Part shown: in pieces, positions 32,040 through 40,855 of the stretch
Numbering within the stretch: position 1 is the first letter of the stretch
Layout of the letters: each line of letters begins with the position of its first letter
NCBI GenBank assembly: GCA_050304615.1
Contig: JBNLDW010000009.1
Coordinates: 199,647 to 263,646 of the forward strand
Source: CBFDBF01 sp050304615
GTDB taxonomy: Bacteria > Pseudomonadota > Gammaproteobacteria > Chromatiales > Chromatiaceae
Direction: 5' to 3'
Length of the DNA stretch: 64,000 nucleotides
Program-made: the position numbers and the translations under genes
The notes under the pieces: generated by a model
Databases searched by the model: none
What the model was told of the DNA's origin: nothing
The model's input: only the letters and a program-made list of their open reading frames with translations

Positions 32040-32408
32040 ATGGCTGTTGTAGAGCTTACTAAAGACAACTTCGAAGATACCATCAACAAGAACGATTTTG
32101 TGATTGTTGACTATTGGGCTCCCTGGTGTGGTCCCTGCCGCTCTTTTGCTCCTACCTATGAGAAGGTGTCAGAAGAGCATCCGGAAATTGTCTTCGCCAA
32201 GCTGAACACCGAGGATGAGCAGGAGATCGCGGCCCATTTTCAGATCCGCTCTATCCCGACCCTGATGATCTTTCGTGAGAACATAATTATCTTCAGCCAG
32301 GCTGGGGCGCTACCGGAATCCGGTTTTAAGGAGCTTATCTCCAGGGCTGCGGAGCTGGATATGGTGGAAGTTAAGAAACAGATTGAAGCAGAGAAGGCAA
32401 AGGCCTGA
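32040..32408 (+). CDS. Thioredoxin-family protein
   Basis: A 122-residue thioredoxin with the active site WAPWCGPCRSF (near residues 28-38) and the cis-proline in RSIPTLMIF. It is slightly longer than Trx1 at the C-terminus (extra lysine/glutamate-rich helix). It should reduce protein disulfides in the cytoplasm. The ATG at 32040 follows GGGAGACC; an upstream in-frame start at 32007 lacks a ribosome site. TATAAT-like bases lie about 40 bases upstream. Confidence 0.9.
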   Translation: MAVVELTKDNFEDTINKNDFVIVDYWAPWCGPCRSFAPTYEKVSEEHPEIVFAKLNTEDEQEIAAHFQIRSIPTLMIFRENIIIFSQAGALPESGFKELISRAAELDMVEVKKQIEAEKAKA

Positions 32409-32513
32409 TTCTGTTGTATTTAGTACAACCGTCCCCTCACACCTTTGTATGGGGGGTGGTATTAGCAGCACCCTAACCCACCACTTCCAACTGACCAGCA
32501 TACCAAATAATTC

Positions 32514-32560
32514 TTGACAATTTCCCTAGGGAAATGATAGTTTTTATTGCCTAGGAAAAT
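32514..32560 (+). promoter_or_regulatory. Promoter with two CCTAGG palindromes before the IscR-like gene
   Basis: TTGACA (32514-32519) can serve as -35. Directly behind it lies the 16-base perfect palindrome ATTTCCCTAGGGAAAT (32520-32535), filling the space to a weak -10. A second, imperfect copy with core GCCTAGGA (549-556 after 32000) is centred 25 bases further on. Two palindromes over a promoter in front of an Rrf2-family gene suggest autoregulation. The sequence is not the usual IscR type 1 or 2 site. Confidence 0.6.
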
Positions 32561-32619
32561 GGTAGGTATTATTTAGACTGAATTTAGACTGATAACAATA
32601 TAGTATCGAGGAGATTTAC

Positions 32620-33099
32620 ATGAGACTTTCAACTAAAGGTAGATATGCAGTTACCGCCATGTTGGATCTTACCCTCCATGGTGGAGATAAGGCAGTTACT
32701 CTGGCCGAGATATCAGAGACACAGGGTATCTCTCTCTCATATCTGGAACAGCTATTTGCCGGATTACGGGCAAAGGGTTTGGTCCGAGGTGTGCGTGGTC
32801 CTGGTGGTGGGTACTACTTGGGGCGAGAGGCAGATGATATCTCTATAGCCGATATCATCTGTGCCGTCGATGAGTGGGTTGAGTTTACCCGCTGCAGTGG
32901 TAACCGCAACTGCCAGGATGGCAAGATCTGTCTTACCCATAACTTGTGGGATCAACTAAGCCAGGAGATATATACATTTCTTAGTGATATATCGCTGGAA
33001 GAGTTGGTTCGTAGAGGCGGGATGGAGGTTGGCGGGTGTCAGAAGGAAGAGGGCGGATGTTCTGCCTATAACCTTAGAACCAAGCCGCAAGCTGCCTGA
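32620..33099 (+). CDS. Rrf2-family regulator, IscR-like (second copy)
   Basis: A 159-residue winged-helix repressor with the IscR-type cluster motif: C-SGNRN-C-QDGKI-C-LTHNLW (three cysteines), followed by the usual helices. It is close to the IscR at 38701 but lies away from any Fe-S gene. Its tail has two further cysteines (GGCQKEEGGCSAY). It could sense Fe-S status, NO or redox stress. Its promoter has two CCTAGG palindromes, unlike the iscR promoter, so it probably has a different operator and regulon. Confidence 0.88.
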   Translation: MRLSTKGRYAVTAMLDLTLHGGDKAVTLAEISETQGISLSYLEQLFAGLRAKGLVRGVRGPGGGYYLGREADDISIADIICAVDEWVEFTRCSGNRNCQDGKICLTHNLWDQLSQEIYTFLSDISLEELVRRGGMEVGGCQKEEGGCSAYNLRTKPQAA

Positions 33100-33208
33100 T
33101 AGAGTGGATCATGCGGGACTCTGAGGGTTGCCAAACTTGCAGTAAGGCCCACTGGTAAAGGGGCAGTAAGTCCTCTATTATCTCCGCTCTTTGAGTGGAG
33201 AGCAGGAT

Positions 33209-34123
33209 ATGCCCAACACCACGGCCTCTCTTATGACCCCACGTGATCTCATCTTATGGGGCGCCAGCCGTTTTTATGAGGCGGGGCTATTCTTTGGTCA
33301 TGGTACCGATAATGCCATGGATGAGGCGGTGGCACTGGTGCTACATGCCCTGGACCTGTCGTATGATCTCCCGTCTGCCTCTTTTGATGTAGAGATCACG
33401 CCAGAGGAGCGCGCGCAGGCGGTTGCACTGTTGCAGCGGCGTATCGATGAACGGTTGCCAGCCGCCTATCTAACCGGCGAGACTAACTTTGCCGGACTCC
33501 CCTTCTACGTCAACCAACATGTCCTGATCCCGCGTTCCCCGCTGGCGGAGCTGATCGAGCGGGAGTTTTCACCTTTTACCCCGGATCGGGTGGGCACTAT
33601 CCTGGATCTATGCTGCGGCAGCGGCTGTATCGCTATAGCTTGTGCCTACTATTTTCCAGAGGCCAGGGTCGATGCCGCGGATATCTCAACAGAAGCGCTG
33701 GCCGTTACAGATAGCAATATTGATAGACACCGGCTACTGACGCGGGTAGAGGGTATCCAATCTGACCTGTTTAGCTCTCTACAGGGTAGGAGCTATGACA
33801 TCATCGTCACCAATCCACCCTATGTCAGCCGGGAAGAGATGGCTGAACTGCCGCCAGAATACCGGCATGAGCCGAGTATGGGGCTGGAGGCTGGGGAAGA
33901 TGGACTGGATATTGTCAGGCCAATCTTGCGCCAGGCAGCGAACCATTTGAATCCAGGTGGTATCATAGTGGTTGAGGTTGGTCACAGTGCAGATGCGGTG
34001 CAACGCTGCTGGCCACAGGTTCCATTTCTCTGGTTAGAGTTCGCCCGTGGCGGTGAGGGGGTCTTTCTCCTGACGGCCGAGCAGTTGAATGAGTACCAGG
34101 GTATTTTTTGTGGCTCTGATTGA
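33209..34123 (+). CDS. prmB: Ribosomal protein L3 glutamine methyltransferase PrmB
   Basis: A 304-residue SAM-dependent methyltransferase. Motif I is LDLCCGSGCIAIACA, and the glutamine-binding VTNPPYVSREEM is near residue 205. The family N-methylates glutamine in proteins, and the N-terminal region and PPEYRHEPSMGLEAGEDGLD match PrmB rather than PrmC. The start at 33209 (ATG after GCAGGA) is preferred to an in-frame TTG at 33191. It is followed 34 bases later by hemN. Confidence 0.88.
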   Translation: MPNTTASLMTPRDLILWGASRFYEAGLFFGHGTDNAMDEAVALVLHALDLSYDLPSASFDVEITPEERAQAVALLQRRIDERLPAAYLTGETNFAGLPFYVNQHVLIPRSPLAELIEREFSPFTPDRVGTILDLCCGSGCIAIACAYYFPEARVDAADISTEALAVTDSNIDRHRLLTRVEGIQSDLFSSLQGRSYDIIVTNPPYVSREEMAELPPEYRHEPSMGLEAGEDGLDIVRPILRQAANHLNPGGIIVVEVGHSADAVQRCWPQVPFLWLEFARGGEGVFLLTAEQLNEYQGIFCGSD

Positions 34124-34157
34124 GATTTTCTGAGCGACCCTAAGAGAGAGGTAGTAG

Positions 34158-35543
34158 ATGGATCAATCGTTGGTTTTTGATCAGGCGCTGATAGAGAAGT
34201 ACGATTACGCGGGCCCACGTTATACCTCCTATCCAACTGCACCGCAGTTTCACGAGGGGTTTGGCGCAGAACAGTACATGCAGGCGGCTGCAGCCACTAA
34301 CCAGAGTGGTAATCCGCTCTCGCTCTATTTTCATATACCATTTTGTGACACCGTCTGTTTCTACTGCGCTTGCAATAAGGTTGTCACCAAGGATCGGGCT
34401 ATGACGGCCCCTTATCTACAACGGCTTCATCGTGAGATCGCGATGCAGGGTGATCTGTTCGATCGCAGCCGACTGGTAGAGCAGCTACATTGGGGTGGGG
34501 GGACACCTACCTTTCTAAGTCATGCCGAGATGCGTGAATTGATGCGGGTTACCCGGGAGCATTTTACCCTGGCCGATGATGAGCACGGCGAGTATTCCAT
34601 AGAGATAGATCCACGCGAGGCTAGTGCAGAGACCATCACCCTGTTACGAGAGATAGGTTTTAACCGGATGAGCCTTGGGGTGCAGGACTTTGATCAACGG
34701 GTGCAGAAGGCAGTCAATCGCGTCCAACCTGAAGAGCAGACCATGACCGTGTTGCAGGCAGCCCGCGACCAGGGGTTTCGTTCCATCAGTATCGACCTCA
34801 TTTACGGACTATCACACCAGACGGTGGAGAGTTTCCGCCGTACCCTGGAGCGCATCATTGAGGTGGGGCCTGATCGCCTCTCTGTATTTAACTACGCCCA
34901 TCTGCCGCAACTGTTCATGCCACAACGGCGTATCAATGAGGAGGATCTGCCATCACCGCAGGAGAAGCTGGATATCCTGAAGATGACCATTGAGTTGCTC
35001 ACCTCAGCCGGTTATCTGTTTATAGGGATGGATCACTTTGCCCGCCCCGATGATGAGCTGGCCAGTGCCCAGCGTGATGGCACCCTGTATCGTAATTTTC
35101 AAGGTTACTCTACCCACTCTAGCTGTGACCTAGTGGCTATGGGGGTCACCTCCATCGGTATGGTGGGGCCGACCTACAGCCAGAACGTGCGTACCATTGA
35201 GGAGTACTCTGAGCGTATTGATGGTGGCCAATTGCCGATATTCAGGGGGATTGAGCTAAACCTGGATGACGAGATCAGGCGTGATGTTATAACCCGCCTG
35301 ATATGCCATTTTGCACTCGACTACGCTGCGGTGGAATCCCGTTGGGATATCGTCTTTAGCGACTACTTCTCTGCCGAGCTGGAGCGGCTAGCAGAGATGG
35401 TCAGTGATGGATTGCTGGAGCTGGATGATTCCGGTATCCGGGTGTTGCCGCGTGGTCGTCTGCTGATACGCAATATCTGTATGGCCTTCGACCGCTATCT
35501 GGCGGCTAAGCAGGAGCAGAAGAACTTCTCTCGAGTTATCTAG
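34158..35543 (+). CDS. hemN: Oxygen-independent coproporphyrinogen III oxidase
   Basis: A 461-residue radical-SAM enzyme that converts coproporphyrinogen III to protoporphyrinogen IX without oxygen, in haem biosynthesis. It has the HemN N-terminus (YAGPRYTSYPTA), the cluster motif CDTVCFYCAC (CxxxCxxC), GGGTPTF and the substrate-side runs IEIDPREA and SLGVQDFD. Length matches HemN rather than the shorter HemW. Many c-type cytochromes here need this pathway under low oxygen. It starts after AGAGAGAGG. Confidence 0.95.
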   Translation: MDQSLVFDQALIEKYDYAGPRYTSYPTAPQFHEGFGAEQYMQAAAATNQSGNPLSLYFHIPFCDTVCFYCACNKVVTKDRAMTAPYLQRLHREIAMQGDLFDRSRLVEQLHWGGGTPTFLSHAEMRELMRVTREHFTLADDEHGEYSIEIDPREASAETITLLREIGFNRMSLGVQDFDQRVQKAVNRVQPEEQTMTVLQAARDQGFRSISIDLIYGLSHQTVESFRRTLERIIEVGPDRLSVFNYAHLPQLFMPQRRINEEDLPSPQEKLDILKMTIELLTSAGYLFIGMDHFARPDDELASAQRDGTLYRNFQGYSTHSSCDLVAMGVTSIGMVGPTYSQNVRTIEEYSERIDGGQLPIFRGIELNLDDEIRRDVITRLICHFALDYAAVESRWDIVFSDYFSAELERLAEMVSDGLLELDDSGIRVLPRGRLLIRNICMAFDRYLAAKQEQKNFSRVI

Positions 35544-35546
35544 GGA

Positions 35547-35810
35547 TTAGGCCGATGCCTGGTGCAGGGACGGGAAGTCGAGGATTTCTCCAGCTTCGTC
35601 ATCTTTAGATGGAAGCTCAAGTGTAGCCTCTGCTGCGCTGATCTCCAGGATCTCGAAACTAGAGGTGGTGGGTCTGAATCCTGCCTCTAGTGAGAGTTCG
35701 AGCATATTGTCGAGCACATCTAGCATGGCCATTTCCAGCCCCTGGTTTTCGATGATTTCAGGATTTTTATTCTTCTTTGCCACGTGCTTCTCTATTGCTA
35801 CCCGGTTCAA
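35547..35810 (-). CDS. Small hypothetical protein between hemN and suhB
   Basis: An 87-codon frame, acidic in its second half (DDEAGEILDF) and basic at the start (VAKKNKN). It has no signal peptide, membrane helix or known motif. It would start with TTG at 35810, without a clear ribosome site, and ends four bases after hemN on the opposite strand. It could be a real conserved small protein or a chance frame. Confidence 0.4.
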   Translation of the reverse strand: MNRVAIEKHVAKKNKNPEIIENQGLEMAMLDVLDNMLELSLEAGFRPTTSSFEILEISAAEATLELPSKDDEAGEILDFPSLHQASA

Positions 35811-35946
35811 AACTGGTAACGGCAGGTAGGATAAAAGCTTTAGGGTGGAATGCCTCTGTAGGGGTTAGATATTCCGTTTGTAGAATCCTGCTTTCGCAGG
35901 CAATTTGAACATACAGGGGGGCAAGCGGAATTGCCCAGGGGTCACT

Positions 35947-36744
35947 TTAGTAGCGCAGGCGCTCAGTGAGATGAGGGCGTATGGTCTTGAGGATGGCACC
36001 ATGGGTCTTGATGCCACCGGCTATCAGGTTGCCACTCTCCAGAAAGCGTTCTCCACCCTGGATGTCGGTAACGGTCCCGCCAGCCTCTTGGATCATTAGT
36101 GCGCCGGCGGCAATATCCCACTCTGCCAGTCCCAGCTCCCAGAACCCATCCAGGCGTCCGGCGGCCACATATGCCAGATCGAGCGCAGCCGAACCGGGGC
36201 GGCGCAGCCCCGCGGTCTCCTTGATCAGATCCCGAAACATACCCATATAGGCGTCTAGGTGAGAGTGGTCGCGATAAGGAAAACCGGTTCCAATCAGGGT
36301 GCCAGATAGTCCCTTGCAGGAGCTAACACGCATACGCCGATCATTCAGCAGGGCACCGGAACCGCGGCTGGCGGTAAACAGCTCATCTCGCAGCGGATCG
36401 TAGATCACCCCATGCTCCAATACCCCTTTATGTTTCAGTGCGATGGAGACAGAAAACTGAGGAAATCCATGGAGATAGTTGGTGGTTCCATCCAATGGGT
36501 CTATGACCCACTGAAACTCATTGCCATCAGACTTGCCACTCTCTTCAGCGAGGATGGCATGACTGGGATAGGCATCACGCAGGGTCTTGATAATGATCTG
36601 CTCTGCGGCCCGATCTACCTCAGAAACAAACTCGTTGTGCCCCTTGGTGGTTACCGTCAGGGAGTCGAGACGTTCGTAGTAGCGTAGCAGGACACTAGCA
36701 GCATTACGGGCGGCGCGTACCGCGATGTTTATCATAGGATGCAT
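35947..36744 (-). CDS. suhB: Inositol-1-monophosphatase SuhB
   Basis: A 265-residue Mg2+-dependent phosphatase of the IMPase family. Motifs are EESG (metal Glu), WVIDPLDGTTNYLHGFP (metal Asp, phosphate loop) and AEWDIAAGALMIQEAGG. Start and end agree with E. coli SuhB (MHPMxNIAVRAAR), so the ATG at 36744 is chosen over longer frames. In gammaproteobacteria SuhB also acts in rRNA transcription with Nus factors. It is divergent from trmJ over a strongly structured spacer. Confidence 0.93.
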   Translation of the reverse strand: MHPMINIAVRAARNAASVLLRYYERLDSLTVTTKGHNEFVSEVDRAAEQIIIKTLRDAYPSHAILAEESGKSDGNEFQWVIDPLDGTTNYLHGFPQFSVSIALKHKGVLEHGVIYDPLRDELFTASRGSGALLNDRRMRVSSCKGLSGTLIGTGFPYRDHSHLDAYMGMFRDLIKETAGLRRPGSAALDLAYVAAGRLDGFWELGLAEWDIAAGALMIQEAGGTVTDIQGGERFLESGNLIAGGIKTHGAILKTIRPHLTERLRY

Positions 36745-36799
36745 GGGCGGCATAAGATACAGCAACGGTGATATAGTTAAAAGGAATTTTATCCACTGA

Positions 36800-36927
36800 T
36801 TATTAACCCAGCATGAATTATTGCTGGGTTAATAAGCGGCACAGGGAGGTACCGCCATTGGCCGAAGGCCAATGAGAGTCCATACGAATTAAGCAGGTTC
36901 GCATACCTGCGCGAGATTTGTATGGAC
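36800..36927. promoter_or_regulatory. Structured divergent spacer with three hairpins
   Basis: Between suhB and trmJ lie three stable inverted repeats. First, a perfect 14-bp stem (36800-36813 with 36822-36835; arms TTATTAACCCAGCA and its complement). Second, ATTGGCC-GAA-GGCCAAT (36857-36873). Third, a nested pair, with GTCCATAC (36878) and GTATGGAC (36920-36927) enclosing GCAGGT/ACCTGC. It may be a regulatory RNA leader, a terminator pair or an intergenic repeat. Confidence 0.5.
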
Positions 36928-36988
36928 GTGCAGCAGATAGGCCAGGATGGCCTATTTTGATGCCAAGTAAATAGATGGAGATTTCGCT

Positions 36989-37741
36989 GTGGTGGCAGAT
37001 CCTGTACCCTCCAACACCATGTTGCACAATATTCGTGTAGTCCTTATCGGTACCACTCACCCCGGCAATATAGGGGCGGCAGCCCGTGCCATGAAGAATA
37101 TGTCTCTACAGCGGCTGTTTTTGGTACAACCTGAGTGCTTTCCCAGTGCCGAGGCCACAGCCAGGGCATCAGGGGCGGATGATTTGCTGGCTGCTGCCCA
37201 GGTGTGTTCATCCCTGGATGATGCCCTGCATGGCTGCCGTATGGTGGTAGGGGCCAGCGCTAGATTACGGAGTGTGGAGTGGCCACAGCTTGGCCCCAGG
37301 GAGTGTGCCGACAGGTTGTTGCTAGAGGCCGACCAGGGAGAGGTGGCACTGATCTTCGGACGGGAGAGATCAGGCCTCACTAATGCGGAGCTAGATCGCT
37401 GTAACTATCTGGTCAACATACCGGCCAACCCGGAGTACAGTTCACTCAATCTGTCACAGGCGGTGCAGGTACTCTCCTACGAGTTGTACGTGGCATCGCT
37501 GCAAAAAGATAGAGAAGAGGGTGAATTGCCAGAGGTGGCAACCGCTGAGATGATGGAGGGCTTCTTCCAGCATCTGGAACAGGTCATGGATGATACCGGT
37601 TTCAGCGATCCCAGGCAGTCAGACAAGCTCCATCGGCGGCTGCGCAGACTTTTTCTGCGGGCACGTCCAGACCGGGATGAGTTAAATATTCTGCGCGGTA
37701 TTTTGAGCGCCGCTCAAGGTCGTAAATCCATGCGACGTTAG
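36989..37741 (+). CDS. trmJ: tRNA (cytidine/uridine-2'-O-)-methyltransferase TrmJ
   Basis: A 250-residue SPOUT methyltransferase that 2'-O-methylates position 32 of several tRNAs. Signatures are VLIGTTHPGNIGAAARAMKNM at the N-terminus, IFGRERSGLTNAEL and IPANPEYSSLNLSQAVQ (SAM knot). The GTG start at 36989 has GGAG eight bases upstream, while an ATG ten codons in (37019) matches the usual TrmJ N-terminus but has no ribosome site. cysE follows 100 bases later. Confidence 0.92.
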   Translation: MVADPVPSNTMLHNIRVVLIGTTHPGNIGAAARAMKNMSLQRLFLVQPECFPSAEATARASGADDLLAAAQVCSSLDDALHGCRMVVGASARLRSVEWPQLGPRECADRLLLEADQGEVALIFGRERSGLTNAELDRCNYLVNIPANPEYSSLNLSQAVQVLSYELYVASLQKDREEGELPEVATAEMMEGFFQHLEQVMDDTGFSDPRQSDKLHRRLRRLFLRARPDRDELNILRGILSAAQGRKSMRR

Positions 37742-37843
37742 ACTGTGGCGTAAAACCACAATAATTTACTGCCTATAAGACTGCTATTCCTACGAATAAT
37801 CTAGTAGAATAGTTGGTCTTTAGACAGCCACGGCGTTGATACC

Positions 37844-38635
37844 ATGTTCTCCAGACTGCGAGAAGACATTAGATGTGCGCTTGATCGTGATCCAGCTGCA
37901 CGTAACAGCCTCGAAGTGCTACTTACCTACCCGGGTATACACGCCCTGTTGATTCATCGTCTGGCGCACTGGCTCTGGTCGGTTGGTCTGCGCCTGCTGG
38001 CCAGGATGCTTGCCAATGCGGCTCGTCTCTTCACCGGTATCGAGATCCACCCAGCGGCCCAGATAGGTCGTCGCTTTTTTATCGATCACGGTATGGGGGT
38101 AGTGGTCGGAGAGACGGCCATCATAGGGGATGATTGCACCCTATATCATGGGGTCACCCTAGGAGGGACAAGCTGGGAGCAGGGGAAGCGCCATCCAACC
38201 CTGGCCGATGGGGTAGTGGTTGGTGCCGGTGCCAAGGTTCTAGGTCCGATTGAGGTGGGTGCTGGTGCTCGCATCGGCTCCAATGCCGTGGTGCTGAAGA
38301 GTGTGCCAGCAGGGGCGACTGTAGTAGGGGTGCCGGGGCGGCTGATTACCCCGGAAAATGTGGCTGCAACGTCACAGCGCGCAGAGATCGCCGACAAGAT
38401 GGGGTTTGATGCTTACGGTACCACCCGCGATGCGCCAGACCCGGTGGCCCATGCAATTAACTGCATGCTGGATCACATAAATGTGATGGATAAGCAGATG
38501 CACTCCATGTGCGAGGCCATCAAGAAGGTAGGTGGAGAGCAGTTGGAGGACGATCTGCCAAGCATCGATGCCTGCGAAATTACATCCACCGCCGAGGAAT
38601 CAGATTCGAAGCCCTCTGACAGCGGTCTAAAATAG
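37844..38635 (+). CDS. cysE: Serine O-acetyltransferase
   Basis: A 263-residue enzyme making O-acetylserine from serine and acetyl-CoA, the first step of cysteine biosynthesis. It has a short helical N-terminus and a left-handed beta-helix of hexapeptide repeats with the active site DHGMGVVVGETAIIG (catalytic His/Asp pair), YHGVTLGG and PGRLI. The C-terminus is extended and acidic. It lies directly before iscR; cysteine is the sulfur source for IscS, and cysE-iscR adjacency is common. The iscR promoter overlaps its stop codon. Confidence 0.93.
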   Translation: MFSRLREDIRCALDRDPAARNSLEVLLTYPGIHALLIHRLAHWLWSVGLRLLARMLANAARLFTGIEIHPAAQIGRRFFIDHGMGVVVGETAIIGDDCTLYHGVTLGGTSWEQGKRHPTLADGVVVGAGAKVLGPIEVGAGARIGSNAVVLKSVPAGATVVGVPGRLITPENVAATSQRAEIADKMGFDAYGTTRDAPDPVAHAINCMLDHINVMDKQMHSMCEAIKKVGGEQLEDDLPSIDACEITSTAEESDSKPSDSGLK

Positions 38636-38656
38636 TTGACTAATTTACTCGGTAAT
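38632..38656 (+). promoter_or_regulatory. IscR type 1-like binding site and promoter of the isc operon
   Basis: Bases 38632-38656 read ATAGTTGACTAATTT followed by ACTCGGTAAT, a close match to the 25-base type 1 IscR consensus (ATASYYGAC...GTCRRSTAT form). TTGACT inside it is the -35, and TATAAT (38656) or AATAAT (38659) is the -10. This is the expected autorepressing site of [2Fe-2S]-IscR on its own operon. It overlaps the stop codon of cysE. Confidence 0.75.
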
Positions 38657-38700
38657 ATAATAATAAGCTTATAAGTAAGTACGTTCTTGGAGTGTGAAAC

Positions 38701-39186
38701 GTGAGATTGACTACAAAAGGCCGTTACGCAGTTACCGCCATTCTTGATCTGGCCTTGCACCATGGTGATGGGCCGATCACTCTGGCGGACGTGGCCAATC
38801 GCCAGGGGATTTCTCTCTCCTATCTGGAGCAGCTCTTTGCGCGTCTGCGCAAACGTACCCTGGTAACCAGCGTGCGTGGCCCCGGTGGAGGCTACAGCCT
38901 CGGACGCGAACCTGAGGACATCTCAATTGCCGAGGTGATTACTGCGGTTGATGAGGTGGTTGATGCCACCCGTTGCGGTGGTAAAAGCAACTGTCAGTGC
39001 GACAGCCCATGCCTTACCCATAATCTCTGGAATGATCTAAGTACCAGGATTTATAGCTATCTGGACGATATCAGCCTGGGTGATCTTATGTCACAGCAGA
39101 TGATACAGCGGATCTCCGAGCGCCAGGAAGACGGCTGCTGTAAAGACTTCATGGATACGTCCACCATACAGGGGAATGAAGGATGA
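38701..39186 (+). CDS. iscR: Fe-S cluster regulator IscR
   Basis: A 161-residue Rrf2-type regulator with N-terminal winged helix (RLTTKGRYAVTAILDLA, ISLSYLEQLFARLRK, VRGPGGGYSLG) and the cluster motif C-GGKSN-C-QCDSP-C-LTHNLW. It represses its own operon when it carries a 2Fe-2S cluster and falls silent when clusters are scarce. GTG start at 38701; its stop overlaps iscS (ATGA). A type 1 site lies in its promoter. Confidence 0.95.
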   Translation: MRLTTKGRYAVTAILDLALHHGDGPITLADVANRQGISLSYLEQLFARLRKRTLVTSVRGPGGGYSLGREPEDISIAEVITAVDEVVDATRCGGKSNCQCDSPCLTHNLWNDLSTRIYSYLDDISLGDLMSQQMIQRISERQEDGCCKDFMDTSTIQGNEG

Positions 39187-40397
39187 AGTTACCTATTTAC
39201 ATGGATTATGCGGCCACTACCCCGGTTGATCCCAGGGTCGCAGAGAAGGTCTGCCAGTGTTTGACCATGGAAGGTATTTTTGGCAATCCTGCATCCCGTT
39301 CGCATCAGTATGGCTGGGATGCCGATAAGGCAGTGGAGGAGGCGCGGCAGCATGTGGCCGACCTGATTGGGGCCAATGCGAAGGAGATCGTATGGACCTC
39401 TGGCGCCACTGAGTCTGACAATCTGGCAATCAAGGGTGTAGCGCACTTCTACCACAGGCAGGGTAAGCACATTATCACCTGTAAGACCGAGCATAAGGCG
39501 GTCCTCGATAGTTGTCGCCAACTGGAGAGAGAGGGCTATGAAATTACCTATATGGATCCAGAGCCAAGTGGCCTTATAGATTTGAAGAAGCTGGAGTCAG
39601 CGCTCCGGGATGACACCATCCTAGTCTCCATCATGCACGTCAACAATGAGATCGGCGTTATTCAGGATATTGCTGCTATCGGTGAGCTTACCCGGCAACG
39701 CAAAATCCTGCTACATGTCGACGCGGCCCAGAGTGCAGGTAAGGTACCGCTCGATATGGAACGTATGAAGGTAGATCTGCTATCGCTCTCGGCCCACAAG
39801 ATCTATGGCCCTAAGGGTATTGGTGCCTTGTACGTACGGCGCAAGCCTCGGGTGCGGCTGGAGGCACAGATGCATGGTGGTGGGCATGAGCGCGGTATGC
39901 GTTCCGGTACCCTGCCGACCCATCAAATAGTCGGTATGGGTGAGGCCTTTCGGATAGCCAAGGAGGAGATGGCAAAAGATAATGAGCGCATCCGTTTTCT
40001 GCGTGATCGCCTGTGGGACGGCATCAAGAACATGGAGGAGGTCTACCTGAATGGTGACATGGAGCAGCGGGTTGCCGGTAGTCTCAATGTGAGTTTTAAC
40101 TATGTAGAAGGCGAGTCTCTGATTATGGCCCTGAAGGACATGGCGGTCTCCTCAGGTTCTGCTTGTACCTCGTCTAGCCTGGAGCCGAGCTACGTACTAC
40201 GGGCGTTGGGTCGGGATGATGAGTTGGCCCATAGCTCTATCCGTTTTACCATTGGTCGGTTTACCACCGAAGAAGAGATTGATTACGTCATAGATAGGAT
40301 TACCACTCAGGTGGATAGACTGCGTGCGTTGTCACCACTGTGGGATATGTTTAAAGATGGTATAGATCTGAAGACGGTAAAGTGGGCTGCACATTAA
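39183..40397 (+). CDS. iscS: Cysteine desulfurase IscS
   Basis: A 404-residue PLP-dependent enzyme that takes sulfur from cysteine for Fe-S clusters and tRNA thiolation. Motifs: YMDYAATTPVDPRV, TSGATESDNLAIKG, DAAQSAGK and LSLSAHKIYGPKGIGALYVRR (PLP lysine), and SGSACTSSSLEPSYVL with the active Cys. Its length equals that of E. coli IscS, and the final residues are similar. It overlaps iscR and is followed by iscU. Confidence 0.96.
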   Translation: MKLPIYMDYAATTPVDPRVAEKVCQCLTMEGIFGNPASRSHQYGWDADKAVEEARQHVADLIGANAKEIVWTSGATESDNLAIKGVAHFYHRQGKHIITCKTEHKAVLDSCRQLEREGYEITYMDPEPSGLIDLKKLESALRDDTILVSIMHVNNEIGVIQDIAAIGELTRQRKILLHVDAAQSAGKVPLDMERMKVDLLSLSAHKIYGPKGIGALYVRRKPRVRLEAQMHGGGHERGMRSGTLPTHQIVGMGEAFRIAKEEMAKDNERIRFLRDRLWDGIKNMEEVYLNGDMEQRVAGSLNVSFNYVEGESLIMALKDMAVSSGSACTSSSLEPSYVLRALGRDDELAHSSIRFTIGRFTTEEEIDYVIDRITTQVDRLRALSPLWDMFKDGIDLKTVKWAAH

Positions 40398-40457
40398 ATA
40401 CTATAATTACAAGGATGGCCTGAAAATATTATTGGCACCAAAGTAGGAGAGAGATTC

Positions 40458-40841
40458 GTGGCATATAGCGATAAAGTTTTGGATCACTACGAGAATCCAC
40501 GCAACGTCGGTACGCTCGACAAAGAGGATCGGGACGTAGGTACCGGTATGGTCGGAGCGCCAGCCTGTGGTGATGTGATGCGGTTACAGATCAAGGTGAA
40601 TGATGAAGGCATTATTGAGGATGCCAAGTTCAAGACCTATGGCTGTGGCTCGGCCATTGCCTCCAGTAGTCTATTGACCGAGTGGGTGAAGGGTAAGACC
40701 CTGGAGGAGGCACAGCAGATAAAGAACACCGAGATTGCGGAAGAGTTGGCACTGCCACCAGTCAAGGTGCACTGCTCAGTGTTGGCGGAAGATGCAATAA
40801 GGGCGGCGGTTGAAGATTACACGGCAAAGCAGAAATCTTAG
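40458..40841 (+). CDS. iscU: Fe-S scaffold protein IscU
   Basis: A 127-residue scaffold with the three cluster cysteines C37 (GAPACGD), C63 (YGCGSAIASSS) and C106 (VHCSVL), the conserved Asp39, and LPPVK, the site bound by HscA. GTG start at 40458 behind AGGAGAGA. It receives sulfur from IscS and passes clusters on with HscA/HscB. Confidence 0.96.
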   Translation: MAYSDKVLDHYENPRNVGTLDKEDRDVGTGMVGAPACGDVMRLQIKVNDEGIIEDAKFKTYGCGSAIASSSLLTEWVKGKTLEEAQQIKNTEIAEELALPPVKVHCSVLAEDAIRAAVEDYTAKQKS

Positions 40842-40855
40842 GAGAGAGTGAGACA

